NCBI GenBank assembly: GCA_020442635.1
Contig: JAGRJR010000001.1
Location: 26,213 to 90,212 of the forward strand
Direction of reading: 5' to 3'
Origin: Lysobacterales bacterium
Lineage (GTDB): Bacteria; Pseudomonadota; Gammaproteobacteria; Xanthomonadales; Marinicellaceae
Length of the DNA stretch: 64,000 nucleotides
The position numbers and the translations under genes were made by a program. The notes beneath the pieces were generated by a model, which did not search any database, had not been told where the DNA came from, and saw only the letters and a list, made by a program, of their open reading frames with translations. Shown here in pieces: positions 57,659 to 64,000 of this stretch. Every line of letters begins with the position of its first letter. Within the stretch, counting starts at the first letter, position 1.

Positions 57659-60505
57659 TTATGGTTTTAACATTGGGTATTGAGTTAGTAGTTGTTGAAT
57701 GTTTTGCATATAAGCATGATCCTGTAATCCCATGGTTTCAATAGAGTTTATCATCGTCTTCAAAGTTTTTTGGGCGTGATCAAAATGTTGGTGCTTGACC
57801 AACAATTCAGTGTAAGGGATTTGAATCTCTAAAGTTCTCAAATGGTTTTGGCCAAATAATTGCAGACGATTTTCAATACATTGCAGGTAATATTTTTGCG
57901 CATTATCAAAATCATCCAAAAGTTCATAACCGTAAGCAATCGCTTTGAGGGTTTTGGAGTATAAAGGTTGCGTAGTTTGCAGCAGTTGTTTGTCAATGAT
58001 TTCCAAAAACTTGTTCAAAGCTTCGCGTGTTTGTTGATTGTTTTGATAAATCTTCGCCTGGTTATAAATCAAAGAGGCTATGAGTGGGTGCTTGATGTCG
58101 TAATTGCGAAGGGCTTCTTCAGTTGTTTGATTGATCAGTGTTATGGCTGCCTGATGTTCACCTAATTTAGACAAAGTATAGGCCAGATTTTTTTTGGTAT
58201 AAAGTGTTGAGTCATGAGTTTCTCCCAGTTTTTCCTGTTGTACCGACAACACTTCTTGCAGTATGGTTTTGGCTTCATCAGATTGGTCATTGATATTAAG
58301 CAATGATGCTAGATTGGTTTTGATTTCGAGATTGTCGGTATTATCAAGTGCCTTTTGTTGTTCAAAAATTTGAACGGCTTGTTTCATATAATTTATCGCC
58401 CTAGCCAGGTCTCCTTCCTGGTGTGAAATGACTGCCAGAGTATTTAAGTCATAGGCTGTTTGGACGCTGTGTTCACCAAATATTTGGGTGTTTAAAGTAA
58501 AGGATTGCTCGAGGAGTTTTTGCGCCTGTTGCATGTCACCATTGTGCATATAGGCAGAGCCAAGAAGTTTGGTGGTCTTAGCCACAGTGGGGTGAATTTC
58601 GCCCAACAGTTGTTTTTGGGTGTTGATTAAGTCATCCAGGGTAGTTAATGCATGTTGATAATCACCCACTTCAAGATAATATTCCGCCAAATCCTTACTC
58701 AGATCCATTACCGATGACAGTTTTGGATCAATTTTAGTATCAGCTAACAAATGTTCCAGGGTAAGGATACTCAGTTCAGGTTTGGATTGGTAAAAATAAA
58801 GTTCCGCTAATAATTGCTGATTAAGGATGTAATCCAGTGAGGGGGATGTGGCATTCAAATGGTTCACCATTTCAATGGCTTGATTAAATTCTGCATTTCT
58901 GGCCATGAGTCGTGCCTGTGCCCTGGTCAATCGCGCCAGTTCTTCAGTCTGAAAATGGCTGGTGTTCGCCGTTTCAATCAAATTTTTCAGCTCATCATAT
59001 TCTGCTTGTTCAAAAAGAATCTGGGCCAAGTAGGAAAGGGATTGGCCATTATCAGCTTTGATGTTCAGAGATTGTTTGATGTATTTTTGGGCAGAATCGA
59101 AATCTCCCAATTTGCTGTATGCAATGCCAATGGTTTGCAGCAAATCGAATTTGATGTTCTTGTCCATGTCAGTGCCTTGACTGAGTTTTTTAGCAGCAGT
59201 GTTTAATAGCTGATGTGCTGAAATTTTTTCACCACCATGCACATCTGGATCAGTTGACTCAAAAGCATTGAGCATGAAATTTTTCACAGCTTCTGCTTTA
59301 GCGGCCTCAATTTTGATTTTATTGTATTGCCAGCTGAGGATAAAAATCGCTGCACTTAAGGTTAAGAACAAGGTAAGCAAACTGGCAAACAAGGCTGTTC
59401 TGCGTGCAGCAAACTTTTTGATGTGATAAAACAGGGAATCGGGTGTGGCACTGACTGGCTCATGCTTTAACCAGGCGCTTAGGTCGTCGGCAAATTGTTG
59501 CATGCTGGTATAACGCAACGCAGGATTTGTTTTAAGTGCCTTGTTGAGTATGTTATGCAAATCACTGTCAATTTTTTTATTTTTTAGAGCCTGCTCTATT
59601 TGTTGTTCATCTTGTGCACAAGACTTGATGGCTCGGTCCATGGAAAAAGGCGATTTACCGTTCAATAATCTAACCGCCACAACTGCGAGGGAAAAGACGT
59701 CTGTTTGGACTGATATATGTTGGCCATTGACTTGCTCCGGTGATGCGTAGGATGGTGTTAAAGCCAGGATGGTATTCTGGTCGTTAACCTGTTCCTGTTC
59801 AATGAGTTTGGCTATGCCAAAATCCACCACCCGTAATTCACCGGATTGGCTGATTAACAAATTGGACGGTTTGATGTCGCGGTGGATAACCAGTTGGCTG
59901 TGGGCATAACTGATGGCTTCAGCGGCCTGTAGCACCAGGCCGATAATGGTTTTGTCAGTCAGTTTATTTGCTGCTGCATAATCATCAATGTTTTTCGCAC
60001 CTTGTAATAATTCCATGACCAGAAACGACACACCTTGTGGTGTGGTGCCGCCGTGATGCATGGTGATGATGTTAGGGTGAGTTAGGTTTGACAGAATTTG
60101 TTGTTCAGCAATAAAGTGTTGATGCAGCTTGGTGTCTTGGCCGATGCCAGAGAAAACTTTAATGGCCACTGGCTTTTGATTTTCAGCGTGTAATCTATGG
60201 GCCCGATACACGATGGACATACCCCCGCGGCCAATTTCTTCCAGCAACTCATACTGATCCATTTGGTCACCTGGGTTCAATTTGTGATCATTTACATCAT
60301 TTAACTGAGGTATATCTATCAGTTGTTTATGTACATATTCATTGGTGGTTTGTGCTGCTTTGATGAGTTGTATGATGATTTGAGTGATCTCTGCTGGAAC
60401 ATCCTCCAAAGTGGACACTGCTTTTAAAGCATCATCCAATGGTAAGTGGTCCAATGTTTTGTAAATGGCATTGGCCTGTTTCCAGTTTTCAATTTTGCGA
60501 CTCAA
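57659..60505 (-). CDS. Membrane Ser/Thr protein kinase with TPR array
   Basis: A 948-residue protein. The TTG start is set by an AGAGG box 6 bases upstream. Hanks-type kinase domain at about 84-370: glycine loop IGRGGMSIVYRA, ATP lysine VAIKVF, catalytic HRDIKPSN, metal-binding DFGIAK, and SPEQ after the activation loop. A transmembrane helix follows (about 372-393, TALFASLLTLFLTLSAAIF). The C-terminal about 540 residues are TPR-type helical repeats (AYSKLGDFDSAQKYIKQSLN, AYMHNGDMQQAQKLLEQSF). It is expected to phosphorylate Ser/Thr and use the TPRs as a sensor or scaffold in the periplasm. Pairing with the sigma factor suggests it controls that factor. Confidence 0.93.
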   Translation of the reverse strand: MSRKIENWKQANAIYKTLDHLPLDDALKAVSTLEDVPAEITQIIIQLIKAAQTTNEYVHKQLIDIPQLNDVNDHKLNPGDQMDQYELLEEIGRGGMSIVYRAHRLHAENQKPVAIKVFSGIGQDTKLHQHFIAEQQILSNLTHPNIITMHHGGTTPQGVSFLVMELLQGAKNIDDYAAANKLTDKTIIGLVLQAAEAISYAHSQLVIHRDIKPSNLLISQSGELRVVDFGIAKLIEQEQVNDQNTILALTPSYASPEQVNGQHISVQTDVFSLAVVAVRLLNGKSPFSMDRAIKSCAQDEQQIEQALKNKKIDSDLHNILNKALKTNPALRYTSMQQFADDLSAWLKHEPVSATPDSLFYHIKKFAARRTALFASLLTLFLTLSAAIFILSWQYNKIKIEAAKAEAVKNFMLNAFESTDPDVHGGEKISAHQLLNTAAKKLSQGTDMDKNIKFDLLQTIGIAYSKLGDFDSAQKYIKQSLNIKADNGQSLSYLAQILFEQAEYDELKNLIETANTSHFQTEELARLTRAQARLMARNAEFNQAIEMVNHLNATSPSLDYILNQQLLAELYFYQSKPELSILTLEHLLADTKIDPKLSSVMDLSKDLAEYYLEVGDYQHALTTLDDLINTQKQLLGEIHPTVAKTTKLLGSAYMHNGDMQQAQKLLEQSFTLNTQIFGEHSVQTAYDLNTLAVISHQEGDLARAINYMKQAVQIFEQQKALDNTDNLEIKTNLASLLNINDQSDEAKTILQEVLSVQQEKLGETHDSTLYTKKNLAYTLSKLGEHQAAITLINQTTEEALRNYDIKHPLIASLIYNQAKIYQNNQQTREALNKFLEIIDKQLLQTTQPLYSKTLKAIAYGYELLDDFDNAQKYYLQCIENRLQLFGQNHLRTLEIQIPYTELLVKHQHFDHAQKTLKTMINSIETMGLQDHAYMQNIQQLLTQYPMLKP

Positions 60506-60595
60506 TGAAACCTCTGTGTTTTTGATGTATCAATCATAAATGAAAAACTTCTTTATGCCAGATTATTTAGTCAATTCAAGTTTTGAATAATGATC

Positions 60596-61066
60596 TCAAT
60601 CATGACTTTCTAGAAGATGACCTAGGTTATTTTCAAGTTTGTTGGCTTCAACCCAAAAGCTGATTTGCATCAATAAATATCCTATTAAGAGAAATACGAA
60701 GTTTACCCAGTTGGCGTCACCGTGTTCTAGCCATGAGCTGATTAATTCTTTGACAGCAAATCCCAAAAAAAATAGCATAAAAACGCAGGTGTAAAAAGTA
60801 GGGCGGAAATAGCCATTTATTGAACCATGACTTCCTATTTCGGTGACAGTGCCTTTGGCTACAGGGTTAAAATCATTTTCATAAAATCGATGCAATTTAT
60901 TTTGAATCTTGAAACCATCATCATCGAGAGAACCTATGAATTTTCTTGGCTGATTGTATGTCTGACTCGTTGGATATACCTCTGTATGTTTCTCCAAAAG
61001 ACTCAATGTCTCTGATTTATTGTAAGGGGAATCAATAACAAAATGACGAAAAGGAACCAGGTACAT
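60596..61066 (-). CDS. Small membrane protein of unknown function
   Basis: A 156-residue protein with a soluble N-terminal region (VIDSPYNKSETLSLLEKHTE) and two hydrophobic helices in the second half (FRPTFYTCVFMLFFLGFAVK and NWVNFVFLLIGYLLMQISFW). No family recognised. Its start directly follows the SDR stop (adjacent bases), so the two are likely co-translated. Its product should lie in the inner membrane with the N-terminal domain in the cytoplasm. Confidence 0.65.
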   Translation of the reverse strand: MYLVPFRHFVIDSPYNKSETLSLLEKHTEVYPTSQTYNQPRKFIGSLDDDGFKIQNKLHRFYENDFNPVAKGTVTEIGSHGSINGYFRPTFYTCVFMLFFLGFAVKELISSWLEHGDANWVNFVFLLIGYLLMQISFWVEANKLENNLGHLLESHD

Positions 61067-61792
61067 CTATTGCCTCAAATAATTTTGTGCCGTGTAATAT
61101 CCGGAGTTTTGACCTGTATGGGTGATCAAATTAAAGCATACTTCAGCGATGGCTTTTGGTTGAGCCAGTTTGCCTTGATCATGTAAGTCCTGCCACATAT
61201 CCACCATGGGAAAGTCGGCTTTGTCTTGAGCGCGGATTTCAACTTGCATGCCTGTGTCCATGACACCCGGATTAATAATCATACAATCGATGGGGTGCTC
61301 ACAATCCTTTTGTTCTGTGGCTGTGGTATCGATAAAGCGTTCAAAAAAAGCTTTGCTGGCTGAATACATGGCCAAGCCAGGAATGTCACGACGGGCCGCA
61401 CCTGAAGAAATGTAGCTGATGGTTTTTTTGCATGGAGTTTGTTGAAAAGCAGTGATGAAAGCTTTCAATAAATACATCGTGGCGGTGATGTTGATATGTA
61501 TGTGTTGTTCAATGGTGTGTTCGTCAGCCTTTAATAAACTGCCAAATGGTTGCAATACAGCGGTATTGATGATCAAATTGATGCTGTTAACAGATTTTTC
61601 ATCGACCTTGGCAAAAGTTTGTTTGAAAGTGTGTAGGGCTTTTTCTGTTTGATTGAAGTCACAATCAATGTGATTGGCTTGTTGACCGGATCTGGAAAAC
61701 TCAAGTACCTCATGCTGATTATTTTCAAAGGTTTTAACCAGTGCTGCTCCCAAACCTTTTGAGCCACCTGCGATAAAAGTTAAACTTTGCAT
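61067..61792 (-). CDS. Short-chain dehydrogenase/reductase
   Basis: A 241-residue SDR with the cofactor-binding GGSKGLGAA (glycine motif), the inner LIINTAVLQPFG (NNAG variant) and the catalytic Ser plus YSASK box in ISSGAARRDIPGLAMYSASKAF. Length and fold match NAD(P)-dependent classical SDRs. Substrate unknown. It is the first gene of a two-gene unit with the small membrane protein. Confidence 0.88.
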   Translation of the reverse strand: MQSLTFIAGGSKGLGAALVKTFENNQHEVLEFSRSGQQANHIDCDFNQTEKALHTFKQTFAKVDEKSVNSINLIINTAVLQPFGSLLKADEHTIEQHIHINITATMYLLKAFITAFQQTPCKKTISYISSGAARRDIPGLAMYSASKAFFERFIDTTATEQKDCEHPIDCMIINPGVMDTGMQVEIRAQDKADFPMVDMWQDLHDQGKLAQPKAIAEVCFNLITHTGQNSGYYTAQNYLRQ

Positions 61793-62207
61793 AATAAGCC
61801 CAATTGTTTGAAGTAGATGGATATGTGCCTGAGTTTGTTCAATTTCAAAATGCGCTTCTTAGGTTGTCAAAGTTAAAAGTTTAAGTCAGATTATAGGATT
61901 CATCAACCAATTGGAAAGTCATCTTTCAGAAGATAGATTCAAACACAGTTTTTATTGGAGCGAGTTTGATTATGTGGCTCACTCAATATTGAATTGTTCA
62001 AAGACCAGTGAGGATAGCAGGTTCATATGATTGATGCCATGAACGGCGAACTGGTTTTGCTTGGTGATCTTTATGGTTTGCTATTGGTTCTTGCGTTTGT
62101 CTGGTGCTGAATTTAGGCTGATTTAGCCATCACTGCTTCCATTTAAACAGGCAGCGATGGCGCAAAATTTTATGTTTTTAGGAATTTGTAAGCTCTGTGT
62201 CTGTTGA
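61793..62207. other. 415-base gene-free stretch
   Basis: No gene recognised on either strand. It contains an imperfect inverted repeat at 62126-62161 (GCCATCACTGC / GCAGCGATGGC, one mismatch) and an adjacent GGCT/AGCC pair, which could terminate the minus-strand CSLREA gene. Otherwise nothing supported. Confidence 0.55.
62126..62161 (-). terminator. Possible terminator hairpin of the CSLREA gene
   Basis: Ten of eleven bases pair between GCCATCACTGC (62126-62136) and GCAGCGATGGC (62151-62161), with a 14-base loop. It is 46 bases after the minus-strand stop. No T-run follows on that strand, so this is tentative. Confidence 0.4.
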
Positions 62208-63569
62208 TTAACTCAAATCCTGCTCGTAACCATTGCGATAAATAACATCATCCAGTTCATAAGCGCCGATATCACAACGTAAGGTATAGCCACCATAAAC
62301 GGGTCTTTCAACCAGTCTTTGGTCAAATTGATGACAGGCATTGGGGTTTCCAGAGTCTGGAGCCAGCTGACTGCCGTTGTCAATCAAGGGGCTTCCTCCC
62401 AGCGGATATTGGGTTTTGAAAATCAATGAAGTGTCTGAAAATACAGAGATCAATTGACTGAGTTTGGGGTCAGTGTTGTTAAAGTTATTGCTGTTACCTG
62501 GTAGACTACAGGTGGTATCGCCACTTAAATTATGGCCATTACCTGCACCATCTCCCAGGTTTCTGGGTCCTGAGTTTATCAGTAGACAATCTCGGTTGTC
62601 ATTCCCCGCGAAGACACTATTTCTTGCAAACAAAGTTCGAGGTGTGGTTACTCCACCGAAAATTAACCCATAACTGGTATTGTCTGTGAGGTTGGTATTA
62701 ATTAAGTAGATACTGGCATCATTGGTTTCCACACCAGCCATCAGGGTATCAGCCACTTTTGAACCCCTTCCATTGGCGCTGATGACTGTGCTGAAAATGA
62801 AAGAATCTGCAGCTGTTGAGCCAACTTGGACGGCTGTACCACCTGTTGTAGCACCACTTGACATCACATTGTGGTGGATTGAACTGTATTGAACTCTTAA
62901 ACCACCAAGTAGATTAAAGATGGCCGCTCCACCAGAACCTCCGCTGTTTGGCTCTATAGTGGTGTTGTAGGATATGTCTGAGAATGAAACCAATGTGTTG
63001 GTTGCTGTTGAATGTAAACCAGCACCAAAAGTAGCTGCATTAAACAGCAGGTAAGAATTCAGTAAATTGAAATTGGTAACCGCACTGTCAACCCGAATAG
63101 CACCCCCTTTTCCAGGCTCGTTCAAACTGGTTTCAGCATAACCAAACACTATACCTAAACCAGCTAAAGTTACATCCTGGCCTCCCAGGACTTCAAAAAC
63201 CCGATGCGTTTCATTGGCTGCAATCACGGGTATTTCATTGACAGATGATGCCGGAATTAATGGGTTCTCTATTGATAAAAACAACGAATCGCGTATATCA
63301 ATGTCACCACGTAAATCACTGTCTATCGCATTGTTAGCCAAGGTCAAGGCATAGGAGTTATTTCGTGGTAAGTAAATCACATCAGCGCCTGCAAGTGCAT
63401 TGGTTTCCATCACTGCAGCCCTGAGGGAACACAGCCCCTGACTGTCAGCACACAGTCCATTTCCTGGAGCCATGTCAGTTGAGTCGGTGGTGGTATTTAC
63501 GGTAAACTCAGCTCCGGCGCATTGATAAGCCAGAGTGATACTCAGAAAAATAAAAAATGTTTTGTTCAT
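62208..63569 (-). CDS. Secreted CSLREA-domain parallel beta-helix protein
   Basis: A 453-residue protein with a strong AGGAGGGG ribosome-binding site and signal peptide MNKTFFIFLSITLAYQCAGA. The CSLREA domain is seen at the mature N-terminus (FTVNTTTDSTDMAPGNG, CADSQGLCSLRAAVMETNA). A right-handed parallel beta-helix follows, with Asn/Ser-rich repeats and the common outer-membrane pattern of a polymorphic secreted protein (NSGGSGGAAIFNLLGGLRVQ, YSSIHHNVMSSG). The C-terminus is DVIYRNGYEQDLS, the third example of the D-[LV]-I-[FY]-x-x-G-[FY] ending. Possible adhesin or surface enzyme. Confidence 0.8.
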   Translation of the reverse strand: MNKTFFIFLSITLAYQCAGAEFTVNTTTDSTDMAPGNGLCADSQGLCSLRAAVMETNALAGADVIYLPRNNSYALTLANNAIDSDLRGDIDIRDSLFLSIENPLIPASSVNEIPVIAANETHRVFEVLGGQDVTLAGLGIVFGYAETSLNEPGKGGAIRVDSAVTNFNLLNSYLLFNAATFGAGLHSTATNTLVSFSDISYNTTIEPNSGGSGGAAIFNLLGGLRVQYSSIHHNVMSSGATTGGTAVQVGSTAADSFIFSTVISANGRGSKVADTLMAGVETNDASIYLINTNLTDNTSYGLIFGGVTTPRTLFARNSVFAGNDNRDCLLINSGPRNLGDGAGNGHNLSGDTTCSLPGNSNNFNNTDPKLSQLISVFSDTSLIFKTQYPLGGSPLIDNGSQLAPDSGNPNACHQFDQRLVERPVYGGYTLRCDIGAYELDDVIYRNGYEQDLS

Positions 63570-63746
63570 AACCCCTCCTGAATCTTGGTTTGACTGATTT
63601 AATTTGAGATTGGTGCTGATCTATTTGTCGGCTTGCCAATCAATCAACCTCGAGATGCTTATTTTTTTACACCTTTTTGCTAATAAAGTACAGGAAAATG
63701 TACGAAAAGACTGGGGAGTAGTTTGTTGAGTTGGATAGGTGACGGT

Positions 63747-63977
63747 TTAATTGTCTTGCTGAGCAGGGCAAATGATTTGATTTTCTATTAAATTTTTCAG
63801 GATTGTATTTTCATTATCATCTTGATTCATACTGTTGATTGCAAAATAATCATTGTTGCAGATCATTTCGGCACATCGGAGACTGGTTTTTTGAGCTTCC
63901 CCATTGATCATTAATAAGGCGTCCTCATCGCTCAAAGGGTAATAGGCAAATACTGCAAAAGGGCTCTTTTGCCACAA
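63747..63977 (-). CDS. Small open frame near the right edge, unknown
   Basis: A 76-codon frame with a TTG start and no clear ribosome-binding site. An in-frame stop lies three codons further upstream (63984-63986), so it is not a fragment of a gene running off the window in this frame. The peptide (ALLMINGEAQKTSLRCAEMI) shows no signal peptide or known family. It may be a small gene or a decayed remnant; low confidence. Confidence 0.35.
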   Translation of the reverse strand: MWQKSPFAVFAYYPLSDEDALLMINGEAQKTSLRCAEMICNNDYFAINSMNQDDNENTILKNLIENQIICPAQQDN

Positions 63978-64000
63978 GGAAGATTATTTAAATTTAGAAA

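Noticed and set aside
1..64000. CRISPR arrays, rRNA or tRNA genes
   Set aside because: No regularly spaced repeats and no cloverleaf-like sequence were recognised; a covariance-model scan was not possible.

Overview
The window looks like a chromosomal segment of a free-living, probably marine, aerobic gammaproteobacterium. The evidence is the 2-oxoglutarate dehydrogenase operon, a sodium-pumping oxaloacetate decarboxylase next to an NhaD antiporter, a TonB/PepSY iron-uptake operon with a Fur-like box, and several secreted proteins with short signal peptides. Base composition is moderately AT-rich. Three secreted proteins share a C-terminal D-[LV]-I-[FY]-x-x-G-[FY] ending, a style I associate with Marinicella-like or Xanthomonadales-related bacteria. 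That placement is inference; no rRNA or tRNA was recognised.

Layout. 1-8.3 kb (minus strand): a partial VWA-domain protein, a fasciclin-domain protein, sucA-sucB-lpd and a secreted NHL-like repeat protein. 8.4-15.5 kb (plus): a diguanylate cyclase, a TauE/SafE permease, then a TonB receptor, a small membrane protein and a PepSY protein under a Fur-like box. 15.5-20.3 kb: an exported HExxH protein, two exported proteins of unknown function and a crotonase. 20.7-41.5 kb (all plus): a defence island, described below. 41.7-47 kb: a secreted protein, a methionine aminotransferase/omega-amidase pair and an acyltransferase. 47-52 kb (mostly minus): nhaD, oadB, oadA, oadG, and a YdcH-like gene on plus. 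52.8-64 kb: a MASE1-like GGDEF protein, a beta-propeller, a DEAD-box helicase, a sigma factor facing a Ser/Thr kinase with TPR repeats, an SDR, and a secreted CSLREA protein.

The defence island begins with hsdR-hsdM-hsdS of a type I restriction system. HsdS carries an unusual helical tail of about 250 residues. An AAA ATPase (overlapping hsdS) and an HNH protein follow, resembling the PtuA/PtuB pair of Septu. A second tightly packed gene train (30.1-41.5 kb) encodes a DUF2235 hydrolase, an unknown protein, a patatin-like phospholipase split by an in-frame TAA, two lipoproteins, a 70-residue protein, a two-domain Clp-like AAA+ protein with a novel C-terminal extension, a nuclease-like/NACHT-type NTPase, and a DUF2779 nuclease-like protein. 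I recognise no described system with this gene set. It is the best candidate for a new envelope-targeting defence system.

Two copies of a short element with near-perfect terminal inverted repeats (about 43.8 and 52.5-52.8 kb), and a third solo left end just before the island (about 20.35 kb), look like a non-autonomous mobile repeat family. No integrase, transposase, CRISPR array or tRNA attachment site was seen.
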